Shown: positions 26,538 to 34,306 of the stretch, piece after piece | How the letters are laid out: each line of letters starts with the position of its first letter | Numbering within the stretch: position 1 is the stretch's first letter | Origin: Alphaproteobacteria bacterium | GTDB taxonomy: Bacteria > Pseudomonadota > Alphaproteobacteria > SHVZ01 | NCBI GenBank assembly: GCA_016869285.1 | Contig: VGEN01000007.1 | Location: 1-60,210, forward strand | Length of the DNA stretch: 60,210 bases | Direction: 5' to 3' | Notes under the pieces: generated by a model | What the model saw: only the letters and a program-made list of their open reading frames with translations | Databases searched by the model: none | What the model was told of the DNA's origin: nothing | Position numbers and translations under genes: made by a program

Positions 26538-27211
26538 ACGAGGCCGGCATCAACCTCGACTTCGACCGCGCACGGCGCCTCGGCTTCGACGAGTCGGTGT
26601 TCTGCGCCGGTAAGACCGCCGGTCAGATCGCGGCAATCCTCGCACGCATGGAGCAGCGCGGGAGCACCATGCTGCTGACCCGGCTCTCCCCCGGCACGCT
26701 TGCCGCGCTTCCGGAGGAGGCGCGGCGGAAGCTCGACTATGAAGCGCTCTCAGCCACGGCCTATTTCGGCAGCGTCGCCGAACCCGGCCAAAGCGGCCGC
26801 GTCGCCGTGGTCGGTGCCGGTACTTCCGATATGAGCGTCTGCCGCGAGGCAGTGCGCACGCTCGGATATCACGGGATCAAGGCGAGCGAGATCTACGATG
26901 TCGGCGTCGCCGGAATCTGGCGGCTCATGGAGCGCGCGCCGGAGATCGTGCGGCATCCGGTCGTTATCGCTGTCGCCGGCATGGACGCGGCGCTGATCAG
27001 CGTGCTCGGCGGGCTGGTGCCCGGCCTCGTCATCGGCGTTCCGACCTCGGTCGGCTATGGCGTCGCCAATCGTGGAGAGGCTGCGCTCCACGCAGCTCTC
27101 GTCAGCTGCGCCCCGGGCGTCCCGGTGGTCAATATCGACAATGGCTACGGTGCGGCTTGCGCGGCGATCCGCGCGCTCCGTGCCGCCGACAAGATGGGGA
27201 GGTCGGCGTGA
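26534..27211 (+). CDS. larB: LarB, nickel-pincer cofactor biosynthesis carboxylase/hydrolase
   Basis: A 225-residue protein that carboxylates and hydrolyses nicotinic acid adenine dinucleotide, the first step in NPN cofactor synthesis. The PurE-like domain carries VVGAGTSDMSVCREA and YDVGVAGIWRL, with IAVAGMDAALISVLGGL and the GVPTSVGYG loop. An N-terminal extension DFDRARRLGFDESVFCAGKT is typical of LarB and not of PurE, so it is not a purine enzyme. It overlaps both larE (4 bp) and larA (4 bp, GTGA). Confidence 0.92.
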   Translation: MNEAGINLDFDRARRLGFDESVFCAGKTAGQIAAILARMEQRGSTMLLTRLSPGTLAALPEEARRKLDYEALSATAYFGSVAEPGQSGRVAVVGAGTSDMSVCREAVRTLGYHGIKASEIYDVGVAGIWRLMERAPEIVRHPVVIAVAGMDAALISVLGGLVPGLVIGVPTSVGYGVANRGEAALHAALVSCAPGVPVVNIDNGYGAACAAIRALRAADKMGRSA

Positions 27212-28512
27212 CCGGCTCGAAAGTCGAGATCGCCTTCGGGCGAAAGCATCTGGCCGTGGCTTTGCCGGCGGAGGCGGAGGCTCACGTCATCCGCAAGCGG
27301 CCGCTGCCGAGGATCGCAGACCCCAAGGCCGCGATCCGCGCTGCCCTCGACCGGCCGATCGGCGCTGCGCCCCTCAAGGCGCTCGCTGCCGGCAAGAAGA
27401 GCGCCTGTATCCTCATCTGCGACATCACGCGGCCAGTTCCCAACCACCTGTTCCTGCGGCCGACGATCGAGGACCTGATGTCTGCCGGGATGCCGGCTGC
27501 CGGCATCACCGTCCTCGTGGCGACGGGATTGCATCGGCCGAATCTCGGCGCCGAGCTGGAAGAGCTGGTCGGCGATCCCTGGGTCATGAAGACCGTCAGG
27601 GTCGTGAACCACGACGCCCGCGACGACGGCGCGCATGTCGATTTCGGCTTGACCGCCAAGCGCAGGACGCCGGTCAAGCTCGACCGCGCCTTTGTCGAGG
27701 CGGAGCTGCGCATCGCCACGGGCCTGGTCGAGCCGCACTTCATGGCGGGATGGTCCGGCGGCCGCAAGGTGGTCGCCCCGGGCGTCGCTCACCACACCAC
27801 GATCCGCACCTTCCATTCCGCCCGCTTCATGGAAGATCCGCTGGCGATCCAGTGCAATCTCGTCGGCAACCCCTTGCATGAGGAGCAGCTCGAGATCGTC
27901 CGCATGCTGGGCGATGTCTACGCGCTCAACACCGTGATCGACGAGGAGCGCGACCTCGCCTTCGTCTCCTTCGGCGAGATCATCGAGAGCCACCTCGCCG
28001 CGGTCGCCTTCGTCGAGGCCTCGACGCGAATCCCGATCGATCGCCGCTTTTCGACCATCGTGACCTCGGCTGCCGGCTATCCGTTGGACAAGACCTACTA
28101 CCAGACGGTCAAGGGCATGGTGACGCCGCTCGACATCCTGGCCCCCGGCGGCACGCTCATCATCGCCTCGGCATGCTCGGAAGGGTTCGGCTCGCCGGAA
28201 TTCCGCGAGGCGCAGAAGCGCCTGGTCGAGCTCGGTCCCGACCGCTTCCTCGCCACCTTGACCGCGAAGTCGCTTGCCGACATCGACGAGTGGCAGACCG
28301 AGATGCAGCTCAAGCCGATGCGTCGCGGCCGCATCCAGCTCTACACGACCGGGCTCGGGCCCGAGGAGCTGTCGATCACCGGCGTCGAGGCGGTCCGTTC
28401 GGTCGAGACGGCGATCGGAGAGAGCATCGGGCGCAGCCGCGACCGCAGCGTCGCGGTCATTCCCGAAGGACCCTATGTCGTGCCCGTGTACGCTGCCGCC
28501 GACGCGGACTAA
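27208..28512 (+). CDS. larA: Nickel-dependent 2-hydroxyacid racemase (LarA family, probable lactate racemase)
   Basis: A 434-residue racemase holding a nickel pincer nucleotide. Landmarks of L. plantarum LarA all appear with a constant offset of about +3: ICDITRP with Asp72 and Arg75, His109 in ATGLHRPN, His177 in VEPHF, cofactor-linking Lys187 in GGRKVVAPG and nickel-ligand His203 in RTFHS. GTG at 27208 overlaps the larB stop and has GGGAGG 6-11 bases upstream. LarA homologues can also racemise malate or other 2-hydroxyacids, but the lutABC genes 4-7 kb upstream favour lactate. Confidence 0.85.
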   Translation: MTGSKVEIAFGRKHLAVALPAEAEAHVIRKRPLPRIADPKAAIRAALDRPIGAAPLKALAAGKKSACILICDITRPVPNHLFLRPTIEDLMSAGMPAAGITVLVATGLHRPNLGAELEELVGDPWVMKTVRVVNHDARDDGAHVDFGLTAKRRTPVKLDRAFVEAELRIATGLVEPHFMAGWSGGRKVVAPGVAHHTTIRTFHSARFMEDPLAIQCNLVGNPLHEEQLEIVRMLGDVYALNTVIDEERDLAFVSFGEIIESHLAAVAFVEASTRIPIDRRFSTIVTSAAGYPLDKTYYQTVKGMVTPLDILAPGGTLIIASACSEGFGSPEFREAQKRLVELGPDRFLATLTAKSLADIDEWQTEMQLKPMRRGRIQLYTTGLGPEELSITGVEAVRSVETAIGESIGRSRDRSVAVIPEGPYVVPVYAAADAD

Positions 28513-28589
28513 AGCGTGGGCAGTCGAGGCCGACGGGTCATTTAGTCGCCCTCCAGGGTGACCTCACCCGGCGGGGCTCGTGGCATCGA

Positions 28590-28626
28590 GAAAGGAAAGA
28601 AAAGGGGCGCCCCGGCAGACGGGCGC
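28590..28626 (-). terminator. Probable Rho-independent terminator of the ispH-thrB-rnhA unit
   Basis: Reading the minus strand, GCGCCC (28626-28621) and GGGCGC (28612-28607) form a 6-bp stem with an 8-base loop. It is followed by a pyrimidine tract CCCCTTTTCTTTCCTTTC. The T run is interrupted by C, so efficiency is uncertain. It lies about 130 bp past the rnhA stop and 8 bp past the stop of a possible 33-codon gene. Confidence 0.5.
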
Positions 28627-28633
28627 TGAGGGG

Positions 28634-28735
28634 TTAGGCGACCGTCGCCGGGGCTAGTACGCCCTTTTGGGCGCGGCCCGTTCGCGCAATTTCAGCCATC
28701 TGCAAGGAGCGCGTTCCAAGCGCCATGCCGACCAT
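28634..28735 (-). CDS. Possible 33-residue small protein gene
   Basis: An ATG-TAA frame of 33 codons begins 22 bp after the rnhA stop on the same strand and ends 8 bp before the probable terminator. The product begins MVGMALGTRSLQMAEIART. A weak AGGGGCT purine stretch lies roughly 9-14 bases before the ATG. No family is recognised, and a frame this short is expected by chance in GC-rich DNA, so position is the main argument. It also contains a perfect hairpin CGCCC-TTTT-GGGCG at about 28660-28673, which could instead be RNA structure. Confidence 0.2.
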   Translation of the reverse strand: MVGMALGTRSLQMAEIARTGRAQKGVLAPATVA

Positions 28736-28757
28736 ATGGGCAGCCCCTATTCCGATT

Positions 28758-29225
28758 TCAATCGAGCTCGGTTACGCCTTCGACAAGCGCCCGAATCGCC
28801 TCGCGCGCCAGCCGGTCGACGCGTTCGTTCTCCGGGTGGCCCGAATGGCCGCGAACCCAGATCCAATGGACCTCATGGGGCGCGGTGGCCGCGTCCAGCC
28901 GCTGCCAGAGGTCGATGTTCTTCACCGGCTTCCTGTCTGCGGTCTTCCAGCCGCGCGCCTTCCAGCGCGGCAGCCAGGAGGCGATTCCTTCGCGCACATA
29001 CTGGCTGTCGGTGTGAAGACGCGCCTTGACCGGTCGGGTCAACGCCTCCAGCGCGCGAATCGCCGCCATCAGCTCCATGCGGTTGTTGGTCGTCTGGGTC
29101 TCGCCGCCGGAGAGCTCGCGCTCGGTGTCGCCGTAGCGCAACAGCGCCGCCCAGCCGCCGGGACCCGGGTTTCCCGAGCAGGCGCCATCGGTGAAGATCT
29201 CGACGGTTCGCGCGGTTTCCTTCAT
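28758..29225 (-). CDS. rnhA: Ribonuclease HI
   Basis: A 155-residue enzyme that cuts RNA in RNA-DNA hybrids. The catalytic acids are in [17 protein letters not shown] (Asp), [10 protein letters not shown] (Glu), [11 protein letters not shown] (Asp), and the C-terminal [17 protein letters not shown] (His, Asp). The ATG at 29225 is chosen because it gives the normal length and overlaps the thrB stop by 4 bp; the frame is open to 29288 but without conserved sequence. Third gene of ispH-thrB-rnhA, a common alphaproteobacterial order. Confidence 0.94.
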   Translation of the reverse strand: MKETARTVEIFTDGACSGNPGPGGWAALLRYGDTERELSGGETQTTNNRMELMAAIRALEALTRPVKARLHTDSQYVREGIASWLPRWKARGWKTADRKPVKNIDLWQRLDAATAPHEVHWIWVRGHSGHPENERVDRLAREAIRALVEGVTELD

Positions 29226-30190
29226 GCCGGATCGAGACCGTAACCCTCGGGTCCGCCGATGCGCTGATGGAACTGCAGCTTGGCCCAATACTCGAGCGGG
29301 TCCTTCGGCCGGACCAGCGCGCCCTCGGGATGGTTGAGCCAGTCATAGAGACGCGTCAGAAGGAAGCGCAGCGCCGACCCGCGGCAAAGCACCGGCAGCG
29401 CCCTCGTCTCCACCGCCGAGAGCGGTCGGCGTTTCTGGTAGGCGGTTGCAAGCAGCCGCGCCTTGGTGACGTTGAAGGCATGTCCGGGCTCGAAACACCA
29501 GGCGTTCAGGCAGATTGCGAGGTCATAGGCGAGAAAGTCGTTGCAGGCGAAGTAGAAGTCGATCAAGCCCGAGAGCTTGTCGCCGAGGAAGAAGACGTTG
29601 TCGGGAAAAAGATCGGCATGGATCACGCCCTCGGGCAGGTCCTTCGGCCAAGTGTCTTCAAGATACGCCAGCTCCGCCTTGATGCCGGCGCCCAGGCCAG
29701 GCCGAACCTCATCGGCGCGCACTTCGCAGGCCGCGACCAACGAGCGCCAGCCGGTCAGCGACAGCGCGTTGAGACGGCGCATGGCGAATCCCTGCTGCGC
29801 CTGGTGCAGACGCGCTAGGGCGTCGCCGACGCCGGTGCAGTGCGCGGCGGTGATCCGCCGCGGCCACAGACCTTCGAGGAACGAGACGATCGCTGCCGGC
29901 CGCCCGTTGAGACGACGAAGGGCCTCGCCGTCGCGCGCACGGATCGGCGTCGGGCAGCGTAGCCCGTTGGCCGCCAGATGCTCCATCAGTCCCACGAAGA
30001 AGGGCAGGTCCTGCGGCGCGACGCGTTTCTCGTAGATCGTCAGGATGTAGGAGGACTTCGTCGTGCGGACGAGGAAGTTCGAGTTCTCGACACCCTCGGC
30101 GATGCCGGCGAAGCTGACGACCTCGCCGATGTCGTACTCGGCGACGAAGCGCGCGAGATCCTCGTCGCCGACCTGGGTGTAGACCGCCAT
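29222..30190 (-). CDS. thrB: Homoserine kinase, APH-fold type
   Basis: A 322-residue kinase that phosphorylates homoserine on the threonine pathway. It belongs to the aminoglycoside-phosphotransferase fold, not the GHMP family of E. coli ThrB. It opens [16 protein letters not shown], with [13 protein letters not shown] as nucleotide loop, catalytic [11 protein letters not shown] and metal-binding IDFYFACND. These features are specific to the proteobacterial ThrB2 type. It starts 9 bp after ispH and overlaps rnhA by 4 bp. Confidence 0.92.
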   Translation of the reverse strand: MAVYTQVGDEDLARFVAEYDIGEVVSFAGIAEGVENSNFLVRTTKSSYILTIYEKRVAPQDLPFFVGLMEHLAANGLRCPTPIRARDGEALRRLNGRPAAIVSFLEGLWPRRITAAHCTGVGDALARLHQAQQGFAMRRLNALSLTGWRSLVAACEVRADEVRPGLGAGIKAELAYLEDTWPKDLPEGVIHADLFPDNVFFLGDKLSGLIDFYFACNDFLAYDLAICLNAWCFEPGHAFNVTKARLLATAYQKRRPLSAVETRALPVLCRGSALRFLLTRLYDWLNHPEGALVRPKDPLEYWAKLQFHQRIGGPEGYGLDPA

Positions 30191-30199
30191 ACGCCCGGC

Positions 30200-31156
30200 T
30201 TAGGCCACGAGCTGACGCGGCAGACGGAAGGAGACATTCTCCTCGGCCACGGTGACTTCCTCGATCGAGACACGGCGACGGCGGCGCAGGGCCTCGATCA
30301 GCTCCTCGACCAGAAGCTCGGGCGCCGAGGCGCCGGCGCTGATGCCGAGGCGATCGACGCCCTCGAGCCAGGACCAGTCGAGCTCGGATGCGCGCTGAAG
30401 CAGTCGCGCCTTGCGGCAGCCCGCGGTCTCGGCGACCTCGACAAGGCGGCGAGAGTTCGAGGAGTTGGGGGCGCCGATCACGAGCACAGCGTCGGCCTGC
30501 GGTGCGATCGCCTTGATCGCCGCCTGGCGGTTGGTGGTGGCGTAGCAGATATCCTCGCGGCGAGGACCGACGATCGCCGGGAAGCGTCGCCTGAGCGTCT
30601 CGATAACCGCCGCCGTCTCGTCAACCGAGAGCGTGGTCTGCGTAGTGTAGGCCAGCCGCTCCGGCGTCGGCACGACGACACGCTCGGCATCGGCGACCGT
30701 CTGCACCAGGGTCATCGCGCCCTCGGGCAACTGGCCGAGCGTGCCGATCACCTCCGGGTGGCCGGCATGGCCGATCAGGATCACATGCCGGCCGCCGCGA
30801 TGCTGGCGCTCGGCCTCGTTGTGCACCTTCGTCACCAGCGGGCAGGTCGCATCGACGGAGACGAGCTTGCGGCGGTCGGCCTCCGCCGGCACCGCCTTGG
30901 GCACGCCATGCGCGGAGAACACGACCGGGGCGCCGTCCGGCACCTGGTCGAGCTCGTCGACGAAGACGGCGCCCTTGGCTTCCAGCGACTCGACGACGAA
31001 GCGGTTGTGGACTATCTCGTGGCGCACGAAGACCGGTCGCCCATACTTAGCAAGACAGGCCTCGACAATCTGGATGGCGCGATCGACCCCGGCGCAAAAG
31101 CCTCGCGGGCTAGCGAGGAGCACGGTCAACGAGGCTGAATCGGAAGTCGGGCTCAC
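30200..31156 (-). CDS. ispH: 4-hydroxy-3-methylbut-2-enyl diphosphate reductase IspH
   Basis: The last enzyme of the MEP isoprenoid pathway, a 318-residue [4Fe-4S] protein making IPP and DMAPP. The three cluster cysteines are in [25 protein letters not shown] and [11 protein letters not shown]. Substrate-binding His and Ser/Asn residues are seen in [15 protein letters not shown] and GAPNSSNS. Standard length. It begins the ispH-thrB-rnhA unit and is divergent from the CDGSH gene. Confidence 0.95.
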   Translation of the reverse strand: MSPTSDSASLTVLLASPRGFCAGVDRAIQIVEACLAKYGRPVFVRHEIVHNRFVVESLEAKGAVFVDELDQVPDGAPVVFSAHGVPKAVPAEADRRKLVSVDATCPLVTKVHNEAERQHRGGRHVILIGHAGHPEVIGTLGQLPEGAMTLVQTVADAERVVVPTPERLAYTTQTTLSVDETAAVIETLRRRFPAIVGPRREDICYATTNRQAAIKAIAPQADAVLVIGAPNSSNSRRLVEVAETAGCRKARLLQRASELDWSWLEGVDRLGISAGASAPELLVEELIEALRRRRRVSIEEVTVAEENVSFRLPRQLVA

Positions 31157-31256
31157 GGCGATTTCCCGAAGGGCCTCACAGCCTTGTGTCGGCCGAGCCC
31201 CTTAACTAAAGTCGCGGCGACCCTAGTACACGCCGAGAGCGGAAGGAAGCACGTTC

Positions 31257-31496
31257 ATGGCCGATCCGATTCCTGCGCAACGGGCACCCTACCCGGTCGC
31301 CGTCGAGGCAGGAAAAACCTACTTCTGGTGCGCTTGCGGACGGTCGAAGACGCAACCCTTCTGCGACGGCAGCCACAACGCCGTCGGCCTCTCACCCGTG
31401 CAGTACCGCGCCGAGAAGATCGGGCAGGACTATTTCTGCGGCTGCAAGGCGACGAAGAACAAGCCGCTCTGCGACGGCTCGCACAACCGTCTGTGA
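31257..31496 (+). CDS. Double CDGSH iron-sulfur domain protein
   Basis: A 79-residue protein with two mitoNEET-type [2Fe-2S] motifs: Cys25-x-Cys27...Cys36-DGSH40, and Cys61-x-Cys63...Cys72-DGSH76. This 3Cys-1His pattern occurs twice, so one chain could hold two clusters, as in the MiNT/CISD3 type. It has no membrane anchor. A GGAAGGAAG ribosome site lies 10 bases before the ATG. Its stop overlaps the GTG of the lipoprotein gene by 4 bp. Confidence 0.92.
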   Translation: MADPIPAQRAPYPVAVEAGKTYFWCACGRSKTQPFCDGSHNAVGLSPVQYRAEKIGQDYFCGCKATKNKPLCDGSHNRL

Positions 31497-32017
31497 CTCT
31501 CTTCTTCCGCACTTTCGGCGCCGCGCTGCTGCTTGCAGCCTCCGGCTGCTCATCGTCCCAGGTGGCGGCGCCCGACGCCTGTCCGCGCGTGGTCGTGCTG
31601 AACGAGCTTTCCGAGCTCGTGCGCTTCCGTCCCGGGCGGGGGCGCGACCTCACCGACGTCGAGATACAGGCGCGCTTCAGCGGGTTGTCATTCGGCTGCC
31701 GCTACGACAAGGAGGCCGCCCAGGTCCAGGTCGACGTCGAGATCGAGGCGCAGCGCGGACCGGCCATGCCCGCGAGCAAGGCAGGCTTCCAGTATTTTGC
31801 CGCGGTCACCAACCCGGCCGGTCAGATCGTCGCCAAGGAGATCTTCGACGCCGAGGTCGAGTTCAAGGGCAACTCGACGCGCTTGATTCTGGCCGATGAG
31901 CTGGTCCAGCGCATTCCGATGCTCGACCGCGGCACCGGGCCCAACTGGCGCGTGCTCCTCGGTCTTCAGCTCACCGATGAGCAGCGCGACTGGGTGAGGC
32001 AACGCCAGGCACGCTGA
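31493..32017 (+). CDS. Predicted lipoprotein of unknown function
   Basis: The GTG at 31493 overlaps the CDGSH stop and gives a 174-residue protein whose first 20 residues are a lipoprotein signal peptide (FFRTFGAALLLAASGC, lipobox ending at Cys18 or Cys19). The mature part has two further Cys residues (DACPR and FGCRYDKE) and beta-rich, mildly acidic sequence ending DWVRQRQ. Homologues are common, uncharacterised alphaproteobacterial proteins. The upstream in-frame 100 codons are a shadow of the CDGSH gene. Linked translation with a cytosolic Fe-S protein is odd. Confidence 0.75.
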   Translation: MTLFFRTFGAALLLAASGCSSSQVAAPDACPRVVVLNELSELVRFRPGRGRDLTDVEIQARFSGLSFGCRYDKEAAQVQVDVEIEAQRGPAMPASKAGFQYFAAVTNPAGQIVAKEIFDAEVEFKGNSTRLILADELVQRIPMLDRGTGPNWRVLLGLQLTDEQRDWVRQRQAR

Positions 32018-32037
32018 TCGCATCGACGGAGGTGGCC

Positions 32038-32796
32038 ATGCGCATCCTGGTCGTAAACCCCAATACCACCGCCTCGATGACGGCGACCATCGACCATGCC
32101 GCCCGTACCGTCGCGAGCGCGGGCACCGAGGTCGTCACGCTGAATCCGGACAAAGGTCCGGTCTCGATCGAGAGCCAGTACGACTCCGCCTATTGCGTGC
32201 CCGGCATGCTCGAGCTGATCTGCGCCGGCGAGCCCCAGGGCTTCGATGCCTATGTGATCGCCTGCTTCCGCGATCCCGGGCTCGAAGCGGCGCGCGAGAT
32301 CGTCTCCGGCCCCGTGCTCGGCATCGCCGAGGCGGCGATGCATGCCGCCAGCCTGGTCGCGACCGGCTTCACCATCATCTCGACGCTGCCGCGATCGGTC
32401 CCGGTGCAATATGCGCTCGCGCGCAAATACGGCTTCGCCCATCACCTGAAAAAGGTGCGCGCCGCCGGCGTTCCGGTGCTGGAGCTCGAAGATCCGCGTT
32501 CGGGCGCCGCCGACAAGGTCAAGCGCGAGGTCGAGAAGGCGATCGCAGAAGATGGCGCCGAGGCGATCCTGCTGGGCTGCGCCGGCATGGTCGAGCTCGC
32601 GCATCGGCTTACCGACGAGACCGGCGTGCCCGTGCTGGACGGCGTCACCGCCGCGGTCAGGATGGCCGAGGCCCTGGTCGGGCTCGGCGTCAGGACGAGC
32701 AAGGCCGGCGCCTATGCCGAACCGAGGGCGAAGCCCTACACCGGCGCCTTCGCCGCGGCGGCGCCGGGGAAGAAGCCGGCGCAGGCGGCCGAGTAA
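32038..32796 (+). CDS. Hydantoin racemase (Asp/Glu/hydantoin racemase family)
   Basis: A 252-residue cofactor-independent racemase that interconverts D- and L-5-monosubstituted hydantoins. The two catalytic cysteines are Cys76 (AYVIACFRDPG) and Cys181 (ILLGCAGM), the same positions as in rhizobial hydantoin racemases. The opening MRILVVNPNTTASMT and GPVLGIAEAA and LRTSKAG-like VRTSKAGAY segments support the hydantoin branch over glutamate racemase. ATG at 32038 is chosen because GGAGGT lies just upstream; the GTG at 32032 is inside that site. The matching D-hydantoinase and D-carbamoylase are 7 kb away on the other strand. Confidence 0.82.
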   Translation: MRILVVNPNTTASMTATIDHAARTVASAGTEVVTLNPDKGPVSIESQYDSAYCVPGMLELICAGEPQGFDAYVIACFRDPGLEAAREIVSGPVLGIAEAAMHAASLVATGFTIISTLPRSVPVQYALARKYGFAHHLKKVRAAGVPVLELEDPRSGAADKVKREVEKAIAEDGAEAILLGCAGMVELAHRLTDETGVPVLDGVTAAVRMAEALVGLGVRTSKAGAYAEPRAKPYTGAFAAAAPGKKPAQAAE

Positions 32797-32812
32797 GCCG
32801 GCACCTCGCGCC

Positions 32813-34291
32813 ATGAGACGCCTCGCGCTTCTCATTGCCGCACTCCTCATCGCCGCGCCGGGAGAGATGTTGACCGGCACGGTCGTCGATGCCTCGGGCC
32901 AGCCGGTCGAGGGCGCGCGCGTCAGGCTGCGCACCTCGCCCTCCTTCGTGCTCACCGACGCCCAGGGGCGCTTTACGCTTGCCGATCCGTCGACAACGCC
33001 CGATGCCGAGATCACCGCCGCTCTCCCGGGCCACATCATCGGCGGCGCCATCGTCAAGCACGGGATCAGGGCCTATCGCATCCAGCTCCCGCCGATTCCC
33101 GCCGGCGACGATCCGACCTATCCCTGGGTCACCGCCTTTCCCGAGGATGATCAAGCCCCACGCACCGATTTCGGCCGCGAGCCCTGCGGGGCGTGCCATC
33201 GCCGTGCGCTTACCGAGTGGCAGGAATCGGCGCATGCGCGGTCGGCGACCAATCCGCGTTTCCTCGCCTTCCTCGACGGCAGCCGGCGACTTGCCGCCGG
33301 CAAGGTGAACTCGGAGGGCTGCGGCACCTGCCACGTGCCGATGGCGCCGGACGACGATCCGAGGCGCCTTGCCGACGTCGCCAAGGAGGGCATCGGCTGC
33401 GACTTCTGCCACAAGATCGTCGAGGCAAGGCCTGGCACCGGAAATGTGACGGGCGTCCGCGCGGTCGAGCTGCGTCGTCCGCCCTTCGGCCGTCAGACCG
33501 TCTTCGGGCCCTTCGACGACGTGCCGCGCGGACGCGACGCCTTCGCTCCTGTCTTCACCGAGAGCCGCTACTGCGCCGCCTGCCACCAGGCGCGGAGCGG
33601 CGCCGGCGCCATCTATTCCGAGTTCGAGGAATGGCAGGAGAGCCGCTATGTCGCCGCCGGCATCACCTGCCAGTCCTGCCACATGCGCGGCGACGGCAAG
33701 GCGACGACGATGACCGAGCTCGGCCCCGGCCGAGTCGCGCGCAACCCGGCGACGCTCTCCAGCCATCGCTTTCATGACAGCCGCACACCCGACCTGCTTG
33801 GCCAGGCAGTCGAGACAGCGATGACCGCGCATCGCGACGGCGAGGCGCTCGTCGTCACCGTCGAGATCACCAATCGCGGCGCCGGCCACCGCCTGCCGGC
33901 CGGCTCGCCGCTGCGCCACATGCTGCTGAGCCTGAATGCGGAGACAGACGGGCGGCCGCTCGCGATGATCGATGGACCGACCCTGCCCTCTTGGGCGGGC
34001 GCCGGCCTCCGCGGCAAGCCGGGCCGCGCCTACGCCAAACTCTTCCTCGACCCCGCCTCACCCGGCCACCCGTCGCTACCTTGGGCGGACGCGAACGCCG
34101 TCACCGATACGCGCATCCGGGCTGGCGAACGCGACCGTTCGACCTGGCGGTTCCGCCTCGGCGTCCCGGGCGAGACGCGCGTGGAAGCCCGGCTTCTCGT
34201 TCGCCGCGGCTTTCCGGAATGGGCCGCCTTGCTGAGCATCGGCACGGAGGACATCGCCGTCGCGACGCAGCGAGCGACGCTGAGGCATTGA
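32813..34291 (+). CDS. Secreted pentahaem cytochrome c with an N-terminal carboxypeptidase-regulatory-like domain
   Basis: A 492-residue protein with a signal peptide (about 1-17) and a small beta-sandwich resembling CarboxypepD_reg (GTVVDASGQPVEGARVRLR, TDAQGRFTL; about 21-90). Five CxxCH haem motifs follow: 125-129, 170-174, 196-200, 254-258 and 286-290. The final 200 residues have no haem site and are beta-rich (VVTVEITNRGAGHRLPAG). The haem spacing recalls periplasmic multihaem cytochromes of the c554/HAO type, but the partner enzyme is not obvious. It starts 16 bp after the racemase stop, yet a joint function is unproven. Confidence 0.82.
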   Translation: MRRLALLIAALLIAAPGEMLTGTVVDASGQPVEGARVRLRTSPSFVLTDAQGRFTLADPSTTPDAEITAALPGHIIGGAIVKHGIRAYRIQLPPIPAGDDPTYPWVTAFPEDDQAPRTDFGREPCGACHRRALTEWQESAHARSATNPRFLAFLDGSRRLAAGKVNSEGCGTCHVPMAPDDDPRRLADVAKEGIGCDFCHKIVEARPGTGNVTGVRAVELRRPPFGRQTVFGPFDDVPRGRDAFAPVFTESRYCAACHQARSGAGAIYSEFEEWQESRYVAAGITCQSCHMRGDGKATTMTELGPGRVARNPATLSSHRFHDSRTPDLLGQAVETAMTAHRDGEALVVTVEITNRGAGHRLPAGSPLRHMLLSLNAETDGRPLAMIDGPTLPSWAGAGLRGKPGRAYAKLFLDPASPGHPSLPWADANAVTDTRIRAGERDRSTWRFRLGVPGETRVEARLLVRRGFPEWAALLSIGTEDIAVATQRATLRH

Positions 34292-34306
34292 CGCGTCGGG
34301 CTGCTC

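Larger units (their letters stand above)
28513..28757. other. 245-bp intergenic region between larA and rnhA with several hairpins
   Basis: Convergent genes end on both sides. The stretch holds GGGTG-ACCT-CACCC near 28556-28570, a GGGGCGCCCC palindrome at 28604-28613, the minus-strand terminator and CGCCC-TTTT-GGGCG. No SRP, tmRNA, RNase P or tRNA signature was found. A structured transcript is possible but not supported beyond these stems. Confidence 0.4.

Noticed and set aside
26534..27211. LarB as PurE of purine synthesis
   Set aside because: It has the long LarB N-terminal extension, lies in the lar operon, and no purK or other pur gene is near.
28513..28757. A known structural RNA (SRP RNA, tmRNA, RNase P, 6S) in the larA-rnhA gap
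   Set aside because: The diagnostic loops, such as GGTCAGGTCCGGAAGG of SRP RNA or the conserved RNase P core, are absent. Only isolated hairpins are visible.
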